Below, in pieces: positions 15,018 to 23,564 of a stretch of DNA of 64,000 nt. The position numbers and the translations under genes were made by a program. This stretch comes from an uncultured Halomonas sp. (GTDB lineage Bacteria > Pseudomonadota > Gammaproteobacteria > Pseudomonadales > Halomonadaceae). The stretch spans positions 1-64,000 of the forward strand of contig NZ_CANLTC010000020.1 in the NCBI RefSeq assembly GCF_947493865.1. Direction: 5' to 3'. Below the pieces are notes generated by a model that was not told the DNA's origin, searched no databases, and saw nothing but the letters and a program-made list of their open reading frames with translations. The first letter of the stretch is position 1; each line of letters starts with the position of its first letter.

Positions 15018-16319
15018 ATGAGACAGGGTTGGCGAACATCCATAGTGGCGCTGTTGATGGGGACGGCCGCAATACCATCTGCCTGGGGCGAAGAGGCAGG
15101 GCTGGAATTGAATCAGGCGGTCCAGATGGCGCAGTCTCGTGACCCCTGGCTAAGCGGTAGTCAATACACCCAAGAGGCACTGGAAGCGGAGGCAACGGCG
15201 GCGGGAACGCTGCCGGACCCGATGATTTCGCTTACCGCGGCCAATCTTCCTGCCGATACTTTCAATACCCATCAAGAGCCGATGACACAGTTCAGTGTCG
15301 GCGTCACCCAGATGTTTCCCCGCGGGGACAGTCTCGAGCTGATGGAAAAGCAGAAAGAGCAGCTTGGACAACAACACCCCTTCATGCGGCAGGATCGCAA
15401 GGCAAAAGTAGCGGCGACGGTGAGCCAACTATGGCTCGAGGCCTACAGGTCGCAACAGACGATTGCGCTCATCGAGCAGGATATGGGTCTTTTCGAACAG
15501 CTGGTGGATGTGGCCCAGATCAACTACTCCACGGCATTGGGCAAGGCGCGCCAGCAGGATGTGATTCGTGCACAGTTGGAGCTGACTCGGCTGGAAGACC
15601 GCCTGACATCGCTCAACCAGCAAGGGGAGGCCTCCCAGCAGCTCCTGTCGGAATGGATAGGCGATGCGGCCATTGCGCAACCCCTGGCGGGTGAGCTACC
15701 TGAGCTGCCCCTGGCCATGCCGGAAATCGCCCAGGCATCGACAGAGCTCTCCCGGCGAGAAGCGGGTCAAATGCTGGCACGTCACCCCGCCGTGCAAGCA
15801 CTGGATATGAAGATCGAGGCGGTCAAGACCGGTGTCGATCTTGCTTATCAGAAGTACTGGCCAGAATGGAGTGTCACGGCAAAATACGGATATCGTGCCG
15901 ATGATCCCATGGGAAACGATAGGGCCGGGCTTTTTACCGCAGGTGTGGCCTTCGATGTGCCTATTTTTACGGAAAAGAAGCAAGACAAGGAAGTGGTTGC
16001 CGCCGTTGCAAAAGCCGAGTCCACCAAGACGGATAAATCACTGTTGCTGAGAAATATGCTGGCCAATCTCGAGAAAAGCAAGGTCCAGCTCGTTCGTTTG
16101 AATGAACGAATGGATCTCTATTCTACCCAGCTTCTTCCCCAGTTGGATGAGCAAGCCGAAGTCTCTCTCGAAGCCTATAACAACGACGATGGCGACTTTG
16201 CTGAGGCCGTCAGATCCTACATCGACGAGCTTGATACCAAGATCGAATTTCTGAATATCGCGGTCGAGCGCCAGAAGTTGATCGCGGCAATCAATTATTA
16301 CCTTGCGGGTGTTGAGTAA
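15018..16319 (+). CDS. cusC: TolC-family outer-membrane factor of Cus-type efflux
   Basis: 433 residues: signal peptide ending at about AWG, then two repeats of long coiled-coil helices separated by beta strands, as in TolC/CusC-type trimers (for example the helix around 115-225 and its repeat at 300-430). It should form the outer-membrane exit duct. It is first in an operon with the adaptor and the RND pump, and the intergenic gaps are short (33 and 11 bases). The gene symbol follows context; the protein is closer to a generic TolC-family member than to E. coli CusC, so naming is tentative. Confidence 0.8.
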   Translation: MRQGWRTSIVALLMGTAAIPSAWGEEAGLELNQAVQMAQSRDPWLSGSQYTQEALEAEATAAGTLPDPMISLTAANLPADTFNTHQEPMTQFSVGVTQMFPRGDSLELMEKQKEQLGQQHPFMRQDRKAKVAATVSQLWLEAYRSQQTIALIEQDMGLFEQLVDVAQINYSTALGKARQQDVIRAQLELTRLEDRLTSLNQQGEASQQLLSEWIGDAAIAQPLAGELPELPLAMPEIAQASTELSRREAGQMLARHPAVQALDMKIEAVKTGVDLAYQKYWPEWSVTAKYGYRADDPMGNDRAGLFTAGVAFDVPIFTEKKQDKEVVAAVAKAESTKTDKSLLLRNMLANLEKSKVQLVRLNERMDLYSTQLLPQLDEQAEVSLEAYNNDDGDFAEAVRSYIDELDTKIEFLNIAVERQKLIAAINYYLAGVE

Positions 16320-16352
16320 CTGCTTATTGTTTTCTTGGTTCAAGAGGCCGGT

Positions 16353-17639
16353 ATGAAAAGAGTCGTGCTGTATGTGCTGTTGTTGATGGTGGGTGCCGCG
16401 CTCGGTGTTGCGGGGTATGGTGCCTATACGACGCTGATGAAGGAGCCATTGGCTGAGGAGCAGGATAGCCAGGAGCCCCTTTATTGGGTGGCACCGATGG
16501 ATCCCAATTACCGGCGAGATCAACCGGGTAAATCCCCCATGGGGATGGATTTGATTCCCGTCTATAAAGAGGAAGGTGCAGGGCAGGATGATGGTGTCGG
16601 GGTCGTGCGCATTTCACCGGCTATCGAAAACAACCTGGGTGTGCGCACGGCCCATGTGGATAAAGGCGTTTTCGATTCGGAGATCAGGACGATCGGGTAT
16701 GTGCAGTATGACGAAGATCAGTTGGTGCACATACACCCGCGGGTCGAAGGCTGGATAGAAAAACTGCATGTCAAGTCGGAAGGCGATCCGGTCGAAAAGG
16801 GCGAACCGCTTTACGATATCTATTCGCCCACCTTGGTGAACGCTCAACAGGAACTTGTGCTGGCGATCAATCGAGGTAATTCGCGACTAATTCAAGCCGC
16901 TGAAGAAAGACTGGAAGCGTTGCAGGTACCTGCTTCCGCTATTCGGGCGGTCAAGAGTTCGAAGCGGGTCAATCAGTCCATGACCATTTTCGCCCCGCAG
17001 GATGGCGTCATCGATAATCTGAATGTGCGTGAAGGCTTTTTCGTCAAGCCGGGTACCACCATGCTGTCGATCGGTGCTTTGGAGGAAGTCTGGGTGGTGG
17101 GAGAGGTCTTCGAGCGTCAGGCGGCCCTCGTTGAAAAAGGGGACGAAATCACCCTCACCTCGGAATATCTGCCCGGCAAGACCTGGAACGGTACGGTGGA
17201 TTACATCTATCCGACACTGAACAGCAAGACGCGCACGGCACAGGTGAGAACGCGGCTCGATAATGCCGATAGGTTGCTCAAGCCCAACATGTTCATGCAG
17301 TTGACGATTCATAGCCGTAGCGATAACACCGCCCAGCAGATTCCACGTGAAGCACTCATTCGTACCGGTGAGCAGAACCGGGTCGTCCTGGCCCTGGGGG
17401 ATGGCAAGTTCAAGTCGATCGAGGTGAAAGTTGGTCGCATCGGCGAGGATGTCGTCGAGATTCTCGACGGGCTGTCGGTGGGTGAGCGCATCGTTACCTC
17501 CGCGCAGTTCCTATTGGATTCGGAATCCAGCAAGACCTCGGACTTCATGCGCATGAATCATGGCCAACAAGACGACTCTGCCCAAGCTCAGGGTGAGCAT
17601 GCGGGAATGGATCACACCATGGAAAGCGACAGCGAATAG
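16353..17639 (+). CDS. cusB: RND efflux periplasmic adaptor, CusB-like
   Basis: 428 residues. N-terminal anchor (about 3-25), then an HMBD-like motif YWVAPMDPNYRRDQPGKSPM (about residues 44-63) followed by GMDLIPVY, as found in copper/silver adaptors, a barrel-sandwich domain with a short helical hairpin, and C-terminal beta-barrel and membrane-proximal domains. The C-terminal tail is His/Met-rich (MNHGQQ, GEHAGMDHTM), a plausible metal-binding extension. It links the RND pump to the outer-membrane duct and hands Cu(I)/Ag(I) to the pump. The ATG at 16353 has GAGG upstream; an in-frame TTG at 16335 is less likely. Confidence 0.88.
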   Translation: MKRVVLYVLLLMVGAALGVAGYGAYTTLMKEPLAEEQDSQEPLYWVAPMDPNYRRDQPGKSPMGMDLIPVYKEEGAGQDDGVGVVRISPAIENNLGVRTAHVDKGVFDSEIRTIGYVQYDEDQLVHIHPRVEGWIEKLHVKSEGDPVEKGEPLYDIYSPTLVNAQQELVLAINRGNSRLIQAAEERLEALQVPASAIRAVKSSKRVNQSMTIFAPQDGVIDNLNVREGFFVKPGTTMLSIGALEEVWVVGEVFERQAALVEKGDEITLTSEYLPGKTWNGTVDYIYPTLNSKTRTAQVRTRLDNADRLLKPNMFMQLTIHSRSDNTAQQIPREALIRTGEQNRVVLALGDGKFKSIEVKVGRIGEDVVEILDGLSVGERIVTSAQFLLDSESSKTSDFMRMNHGQQDDSAQAQGEHAGMDHTMESDSE

Positions 17640-17650
17640 GGAAAGGCATC

Positions 17651-20600
17651 ATGATTGAATCTATTATTCGCTGGTCCGTCAGCAACCGCTTCTTCGTGCT
17701 GCTGGCCACCTTCCTCGTGGTCGGCGGCGGGTTGTACTCATTGAAGAACACGCCGGTCGATGCGCTACCCGATCTGTCCGATGTCCAGGTGATCGTCAAG
17801 ACGAGCTACCCCGGCCAGGCGCCTCAGGTGGTGGAAGATCAGGTCACCTACCCGCTGACCACTGCGATGCTCTCGGTACCGGGGGCGGTGACGGTGCGCG
17901 GTTATTCGTTCTTCGGTGACTCCTACGTCTATGTGATCTTCGACGAAGAGACCGATCCCTACTGGGCGCGCAGCCGTGTCCTGGAATACCTGAGTCAGGT
18001 GGCGCCGACGCTGCCTTCCAACGCCCGACCGCAACTCGGCCCGGACGCCACCGGCGTGGGCTGGGTCTATCTCTACGCCCTGGTGGACAGGACCGGCGAG
18101 CATGACATCAGCCAGCTGCGCAGCCTTCAGGACTGGTTCCTCAAGTTCGAGCTGCAAACCGTACCGGGGGTATCCGAAGTCGCGGCCATCGGCGGCATGG
18201 TCAAGCAATACCAGGTGCAGGTCGACCCGGAAAAGCTACGGGCCTTCGACATTCCGCTGTCGAAAATCCAGGTGGCGATCGAGCGGGGCAATCAGGAAGT
18301 CGGCGCCTCGGTGGTGGAAATGGCCGAGGCCGAATACATGATTCGCGCCACCGGCTATATCCAGAGCGTCGAGGATCTTGCCAGCATCCCCTTGGGGCTG
18401 GACGCCAACGGCACGCCGCTGCTGTTGAAGGACGTGGCTGATATCAGCCTGGGGCCCCAGATGCGTCGCGGCCTGGCGGAGCTCAACGGCGAGGGTGAAA
18501 CCGTCGGTGGTATTGTGGTCATGCGTTTCGGCGAGAATGCGCAAACAACCATCGAGGGTGTCAAGGCCAAGCTCGAGGAGCTCAAGCAAGGCCTGCCCGA
18601 GGGCGTCGAGATCGTCCCGGTCTACGACCGCTCCGGCCTGATCGACAGCGCGGTGAAGAATCTCGGGTACAAGTTGCTGGAAGAGTTCGTCGTCGTCGCC
18701 CTGGTGTGCATGGTCTTCCTTTTCCATGTCCGCTCTTCCCTGGTGGCCATTGTCAGCCTGCCCGTGGGCATCCTGGCCGCCTTCATCGTTATGCACCTGC
18801 AAGGCATCAACGCCAACATCATGTCGCTCGGTGGCATCGCCATTGCCATCGGCGCCATGATCGACGGTGCCATCGTGATGATCGAAAACATGCACAAGCA
18901 CATGGAGCGAACACCGCTGACCCGGGAGAACCGCTGGAAGATCGTCGCGGACTCCGCCAGCGAAGTGGGCCCGGCACTGTTCTTCAGCTTGCTGATCATT
19001 ACCGTCAGCTTCGTGCCGGTGTTCACCCTGGAGGCCCAGGAAGGCCGCATGTTCTCGCCGCTGGCCTTTACCAAGACCTATGCCATGGCGGCCTCGGCGG
19101 CCCTGGCCGTGACCCTGGTGCCGGTGCTGATGGGCTACTTCATTCGCGGCAAGGTGTTACCGGAGCACAAGAACCCGATCAACCGGCTGCTCATCGCCAT
19201 ATACATGCCGGTATTGCGCGGGGTCTTGCGGTTCCCGAAGTCGACTCTGGCTGGCGCGGTTGTCGTCGCCGTGGTCGGGCTCTGGCCGGCGACTCAGATT
19301 GGCAGCGAGTTCATCCCCCCCTTGGATGAGGGCGATCTGATGTATATGCCCACCACCTACCCGGGCATCTCCATCGGCAAGGCCCGCGAACTGCTACAGC
19401 AGACGGATAAGCTGATCTATACCGTCCCGGAGGTGAAGACCGTGTTCGGCAAGATCGGGCGCGCCGAAACTGCCACTGACCCGGCGCCACTCACCATGAT
19501 CGAGACGTTCATCCAGCTAAAGCCTCGGGATGAGTGGCGCGACGGCATGACTACCGAGAAGCTCAAGCAGGAACTGGATAGCCTGGTCAAATTCCCGGGA
19601 GTGACGAACGCCTGGGTGATGCCGATCAAAACCCGTATCGACATGTTGGCCACCGGTATCAAGACCCCGGTGGGGATCAAGGTCGCCGGCCCCGATCTGA
19701 AAACCATCCAGGGCATCGGTCAGCAGCTCGAGAAGATTCTCGCCGACGTGCCGGGCACCGCCTCGGTGTATTCGGAGCGGGTCGCCGGTGGTCGTTACAT
19801 CAAAGCGGATATCGATCGCGAAAAGGCCGCTCGGTATGGGCTCAATATCGCCGATGTGCAGCAGGTTGTTTCAACGGCGATCGGCGGCATGAACGTCACG
19901 CAAACGGTGGAAGGGCTGGAGCGTTATCCGGTCAACCTGCGTTATCCTCAGGATTACCGCAGCTCTCCCGAACAGCTCTCCCTGCTGCCGATCGTCACGC
20001 CGGACGGCCAGCGTATTTCGCTGGGTGATGTGGCGGAGGTCGTCGTGGAGGACGGGCCGCCAGGCATCAAGAGCGAGAACGCCCGCCTCAATGGCTGGAC
20101 GTTTGTCGATATTGCCGACGTGGATATCGGCAGTTATGTGCGGCAAGCCCAGGACGTGGTGCGTGACGAGCTCGTCCTGCCTGCGGGCTACTCCGTCACC
20201 TGGTCCGGCCAGTACGAGTACATGCAGCGTGCCAAGGCCAAGCTGACCTATGTCGTGCCCCTGACCTTGGCCATCATCATCATATTGCTGTACATGAACT
20301 TCAGGAGCCTGGCCGAGGTGGCCATCATCATGGGCACCTTGCCGCTGGCGATGGTGGGCAGCATCCTGCTGATGTACCTGCTGGGCTACAATTTCTCGGT
20401 AGCCGTCGGGGTCGGGTTCATCGCCCTGGCTGGGGTGGCCGTCGAGATCGGCGTCATCATGCTGGTCTACTTGAACCAGGCCTACCACGAGATGCTGGAG
20501 CGTTGCCGGAACCACGAGATCGAGCCGCGAGCGGAGACACTACGCCATGCGGTTCTGCATGGCGCCGGGCTGCGCGTTCGCCCGGTGATGATGACCGCCG

Positions 20601-20770
20601 CCGCCGTCATCGTGGGCCTGCTGCCCATCATGTATGGCTCGGGAACGGGCTCCGAGGTGATGAGCCGCATCGCCGCTCCCATGGTCGGGGGAATGATAAG
20701 CGCGGTGCTGCTGACACTGCTGGTATTGCCGGCCGCGTATTTTCTGTGGAGGAAAGCCGCCCTGCGGTGA
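17651..20770 (+). CDS. cusA: Heavy-metal RND efflux pump, CusA-like
   Basis: 1039 residues, the usual length for HME-RND pumps: TM1 near residue 15, a large periplasmic porter domain, TM2-6 at about 335-530, a second porter domain, and TM8-12 at about 860-1030. The TM4 motif AIGAMIDGAIVMIENMHKHME fits the monovalent-cation (Cu/Ag, HME4) branch; scattered Met residues in the periplasmic cleft support Cu(I) or Ag(I). It starts 11 bases after the adaptor gene. It uses the proton gradient to drive metal out through the CusC-like duct. Confidence 0.92.
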   Translation: MIESIIRWSVSNRFFVLLATFLVVGGGLYSLKNTPVDALPDLSDVQVIVKTSYPGQAPQVVEDQVTYPLTTAMLSVPGAVTVRGYSFFGDSYVYVIFDEETDPYWARSRVLEYLSQVAPTLPSNARPQLGPDATGVGWVYLYALVDRTGEHDISQLRSLQDWFLKFELQTVPGVSEVAAIGGMVKQYQVQVDPEKLRAFDIPLSKIQVAIERGNQEVGASVVEMAEAEYMIRATGYIQSVEDLASIPLGLDANGTPLLLKDVADISLGPQMRRGLAELNGEGETVGGIVVMRFGENAQTTIEGVKAKLEELKQGLPEGVEIVPVYDRSGLIDSAVKNLGYKLLEEFVVVALVCMVFLFHVRSSLVAIVSLPVGILAAFIVMHLQGINANIMSLGGIAIAIGAMIDGAIVMIENMHKHMERTPLTRENRWKIVADSASEVGPALFFSLLIITVSFVPVFTLEAQEGRMFSPLAFTKTYAMAASAALAVTLVPVLMGYFIRGKVLPEHKNPINRLLIAIYMPVLRGVLRFPKSTLAGAVVVAVVGLWPATQIGSEFIPPLDEGDLMYMPTTYPGISIGKARELLQQTDKLIYTVPEVKTVFGKIGRAETATDPAPLTMIETFIQLKPRDEWRDGMTTEKLKQELDSLVKFPGVTNAWVMPIKTRIDMLATGIKTPVGIKVAGPDLKTIQGIGQQLEKILADVPGTASVYSERVAGGRYIKADIDREKAARYGLNIADVQQVVSTAIGGMNVTQTVEGLERYPVNLRYPQDYRSSPEQLSLLPIVTPDGQRISLGDVAEVVVEDGPPGIKSENARLNGWTFVDIADVDIGSYVRQAQDVVRDELVLPAGYSVTWSGQYEYMQRAKAKLTYVVPLTLAIIIILLYMNFRSLAEVAIIMGTLPLAMVGSILLMYLLGYNFSVAVGVGFIALAGVAVEIGVIMLVYLNQAYHEMLERCRNHEIEPRAETLRHAVLHGAGLRVRPVMMTAAAVIVGLLPIMYGSGTGSEVMSRIAAPMVGGMISAVLLTLLVLPAAYFLWRKAALR

Positions 20771-20806
20771 GCCAGTAGTGAACGTGTAGTGCGAACGTGC
20801 AGCAAG

Positions 20807-20835
20807 AGAGGCGCACCCATTGTGGGTGCGCCTCT
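20807..20835 (+). terminator. Terminator-like hairpin after cusA
   Basis: Perfect 13-bp stem AGAGGCGCACCCA / TGGGTGCGCCTCT with a TTG loop, 36 bp after the cusA stop. It lacks a proper T-tract (GTCCATTC follows), so termination may be partial. Promoter module copy 5 starts six bases after it. Confidence 0.5.
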
Positions 20836-20840
20836 GTCCA

Positions 20841-20872
20841 TTCAGCTTATATTCAGGAAAGTGGGCTAGCGT
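20841..20872 (+). promoter_or_regulatory. Response-regulator box plus -10 (module copy 5)
   Basis: TTCAGC (20841-20846) N5 TTCAGG (20852-20857), and ten bases after TTCAG the hexamer TAGCGT (20867-20872). It would transcribe the complex-I-like cluster from about 115 bp ahead of its first gene. The shared module places that cluster in the same regulon as the copper genes. Confidence 0.55.
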
Positions 20873-20992
20873 TTACGTGGCGTGTTTATTGGTCTAGTTT
20901 TATAGACGACTGTCATATAACGGTTTTCTGCCGTACCAAAAGACAGGGACGTACTGGCTATTGTTATCGTGCCAGCAAGGCGAGGGATTCGC

Positions 20993-21340
20993 ATGGAGCT
21001 GCTTACACTCTTTTTCATCGTACTGATCGCTGCCGGCCTGGGGCTACTGATCCAGTGGCTGCCGATGCGCCATCAACCGATGCCGACCTATCCCCAGCGC
21101 GCGCCCTTCCTGGGTGGTGGCCTGCCCGAGACCCATGCCTGGAACCGCTACCACGTTCGCTATTACCCCATGACGCTGCTGCTCATCGCCTTCGAGATGG
21201 AGATGATGTTCATGTACCCCTGGGCAGTGGTATTCGTCGAGCAGGGCATGAAGGCGGTGATGGAGATGGGCATGTTCCTCGCCATCCTGTCCGTTGGCAT
21301 CGTCTATGGTTGGCGCGAGGGGGTGTTCAAGTGGCAGTGA
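20993..21340 (+). CDS. NuoA-like membrane subunit
   Basis: 115 residues with three membrane helices. The second carries YPMTLLLIAFEMEMMFMYPWA, the counterpart of the NuoA signature with two acidic residues inside the membrane (F-D/E-x-E-x-x-F-x-YPWA). In complex I this subunit packs against NuoH and NuoJ near the quinone site. The start follows GAGGG; the next gene overlaps it by 10 bases. It is first in the complex-I-like cluster. The paralogue of a standard nuo operon would be followed by NuoB and NuoC; here a NuoB-NuoD fusion follows. Confidence 0.85.
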   Translation: MELLTLFFIVLIAAGLGLLIQWLPMRHQPMPTYPQRAPFLGGGLPETHAWNRYHVRYYPMTLLLIAFEMEMMFMYPWAVVFVEQGMKAVMEMGMFLAILSVGIVYGWREGVFKWQ

Positions 21341-22641
21341 GCTGGCTTTCTCGTCTGGCGGCGCAAGCCACCGTGCCGGTGTTTCCGGTACGGGGCATGC
21401 ACGGCGAGCCTGTGCTGCATCGCCTGGCCCTGGCAGCGGGAATCGAACTGGTCGACTCGCCGCGCCATGCCAGCATCCTGCTGGTGGCCGGGGGTGTACC
21501 GCCGGATCAGCACGATGCCCTGCGTCGGGTGCACGACCAGTTGCCCACTCCTTTTGCCACACTGTGGTATCGCAGCGAACCTCTGGATGAGCTTGCCGGT
21601 GCCACGCGCGTCGATGACCCCGATGCTTTGCCCGAGGCACTGAAGACGATCCATCGCGAGCTGATGAGTGGAAAGCGCGGCAGTTCGCCTCGGCTATTGC
21701 CGGATGAACCGCCCAATCCTTGGGAAGGGTTGGGCGACGATGGTCACGGCGGCGAAGGCATGATGGGCGGTGTGCCTTATGGCCGGCCCATGGCGATGAA
21801 CATGACCGACGACATCCGCGATGGGCTGACGCTGGATTCGCTCACCGTCACCCTCGGGCCGTTTTTGCCCATGCTGCCGCCGGGGCTGACCGCCGAAGTC
21901 ACCCTGCAGGGCGATCTCATTCAGTCCTGGACGACGCATAGCGCGCCATATCCCATCGCCCTGGAGAGCGCCTTCTTCCAGGCGCTGCAGGGCCCTGTGC
22001 CCATCGCTGAACTCGAGCGGGCTCGGGCGCGTTATCACTTGAAGCGTCTACATTTCGGCCTGCGCCTGGCGGGGCTCGAGCGCCTGGCGCTGGAGGCGTT
22101 GCGCCTGGCGTTCGAACCGCATCCAGGCCAGAACCGCGTAATGGCCCTGCGGCGTCGGCTGGTGCGTAGCGGCTTCTTTCGTCTGACGACCACCGGACGA
22201 GGACGACTCGACGAGAATCAGGCTCGCCGGGTGGGGGGCATCGCGGCCAGGGCCGCGGGGCTTGAGGAAGACTGGCGCAGCGGTGATGAGGGCTATCGAC
22301 ACTTGAATTTTCGCCCGCTCACCCAGCGCGAAGGTGACACGGCGGCCCGCTGGCACCAGACCCTGGCGGAGATCGAACAGGCGCTGCAACTCGCCGGTCA
22401 GGCCGAACGCGACGCCGTGCATACCCGGCGTAGCGACGGCGTCGAGACGCCGCGCGGTCCCTGGGGCGAGTACCGGCCCGAGGATGCCAGTGGCGTGCTC
22501 GAGGAACTGTTGCCGGGCCTGGAATGGGACGAGGCAATGAGCACTCTGGCTAGCCTAGACCTGGCGCCGCTGTCGCCCTGGTCACTAGAGGAGACGAGCG
22601 AGGCGCCGGTGCCGACCAGCGTCGAGGAGCGCCGGGCATGA
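21331..22641 (+). CDS. Cysteine-free NuoB-NuoD-like fusion
   Basis: 436 residues. Residues 1-115 resemble NuoB: SPRHASILLVAGG aligns with the NuoB block SPRQADLMVVAGT and RRVHDQLPTP with RLYDQM-EP, but all four cluster-N2 cysteines are replaced and the whole protein has no Cys. A Gly/Met-rich linker (about 120-158) leads to a NuoD-like part: LGPFLPMLPPG where complex I has the GP-x-HP-PGG loop, then GRGRLDENQARRVGG and the closing helices. The His of the quinone loop is Leu. It cannot carry an iron-sulfur cluster through known ligands. GTG at 21331 overlaps the NuoA-like gene; GTG at 21337 (4-base overlap) is an equal alternative. The long open frame upstream of 21331 is only a shadow. Confidence 0.75.
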   Translation: MAVSWLSRLAAQATVPVFPVRGMHGEPVLHRLALAAGIELVDSPRHASILLVAGGVPPDQHDALRRVHDQLPTPFATLWYRSEPLDELAGATRVDDPDALPEALKTIHRELMSGKRGSSPRLLPDEPPNPWEGLGDDGHGGEGMMGGVPYGRPMAMNMTDDIRDGLTLDSLTVTLGPFLPMLPPGLTAEVTLQGDLIQSWTTHSAPYPIALESAFFQALQGPVPIAELERARARYHLKRLHFGLRLAGLERLALEALRLAFEPHPGQNRVMALRRRLVRSGFFRLTTTGRGRLDENQARRVGGIAARAAGLEEDWRSGDEGYRHLNFRPLTQREGDTAARWHQTLAEIEQALQLAGQAERDAVHTRRSDGVETPRGPWGEYRPEDASGVLEELLPGLEWDEAMSTLASLDLAPLSPWSLEETSEAPVPTSVEERRA

Positions 22642-23564
22642 TTGTAAGCGAACTTATTCTGCCAGTGCTGCTGGTGACATTCGTTCTCGTCCTCGGCGCC
22701 TATCTGGTGGCGGTGCTCGATGAGGCGATCGCCGGTGCGTTGGGCATGCCGCGGGCCACAAGTGTCTGGACAGCGCCGCTGACTCAGGGCGCTTGGCTGC
22801 TCACCCAGCAAGCCAACGCCACCGAAGCGCCGGATTGGCGGGCTTGGCGGCTGGCCCCGGCACTCTATCTGGCCCTGGCGGCGATTGGGCTGGCGGTGGT
22901 GCCCTTCTCGCCGACGCTGATTCCCACCGATCTCGTCACCAGCGTGGTGCTGTGGGGCAGCGTCGAGGCCCTGGCCACGGTGGTGATCTTCCTGCACGGC
23001 TGGTCCGCCAATACGTTGCTGGCGCTGATCGGTGCCTATCGCTATGTCGCCCTGGGGCTTTCCTACATCCTGATCAGCATGTTCGTGCTGATCGGCGTGG
23101 CGCTACCTGCCGAGTCGCTGCAGTTTTCCCAGGTGGTGGCCTCCCAGGAAGGGCTCTGGAATGTGATTCGCCAGCCCCTGGGGTTACCGCTGTTTTTGAT
23201 CGTCGGGCTAGGCATGACCTTCTGGGGGCCGCTCAATCTGGCCGATTCCCGGGACCTGGCCGGGGGCACGGCGTCCGCGGTGTCCGGCCCGCCTCGGCTG
23301 GTGTGGAACCTGGCCCGGGCGGCGATGCTGGTGGCCTTCAGCGGCGCGGCGGCGAGCGCCTTTCTCGGCGGCTGGCTGGGGCCCTGGTTGCCGGGCCCTG
23401 TGTGGATGCTGCTCAAGATGCTGGCGGTGCTTGCCGTGCTGCTGCTGATCGGTCGGCTGGTGCCCCGCGTACAGCCGGAGCGCTGCGTCACCCTGATGTG
23501 GGTGGTGTTTTTGCCGCTCTCCTTCGTCGATCTGATCTGGGCGGGCGTGGAGGCTCTTCTCTAA
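22638..23564 (+). CDS. NuoH-like membrane subunit, altered quinone-site motifs
   Basis: 308 residues, about eight helices, slightly shorter than NuoH. Homology is clear at GWSANTLLALIGAYRYVALGLSYI, matching NuoH GWASN-xx-ALLGA-R-xxxxx-SYE. The Glu of SYE is Ile here. The first-loop ER-x-x-GPNR-x-G block is replaced by DEAIAGALGMPRATS. These residues line the quinone chamber and the start of the proton path in complex I. Loss of both fits a complex that does not reduce quinone. The ATG overlaps the upstream stop by four bases and its own stop overlaps the next start. Confidence 0.8.
   Translation: MIVSELILPVLLVTFVLVLGAYLVAVLDEAIAGALGMPRATSVWTAPLTQGAWLLTQQANATEAPDWRAWRLAPALYLALAAIGLAVVPFSPTLIPTDLVTSVVLWGSVEALATVVIFLHGWSANTLLALIGAYRYVALGLSYILISMFVLIGVALPAESLQFSQVVASQEGLWNVIRQPLGLPLFLIVGLGMTFWGPLNLADSRDLAGGTASAVSGPPRLVWNLARAAMLVAFSGAAASAFLGGWLGPWLPGPVWMLLKMLAVLAVLLLIGRLVPRVQPERCVTLMWVVFLPLSFVDLIWAGVEALL

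Noticed and set aside
20797..21330. A 5' extension of the NuoB-NuoD-like frame by nearly 180 codons
   Set aside because: It is the antisense-free shadow of the NuoA-like gene in another frame; composition is not protein-like and no ribosome site precedes it. The true start is GTG 21331 or 21337.
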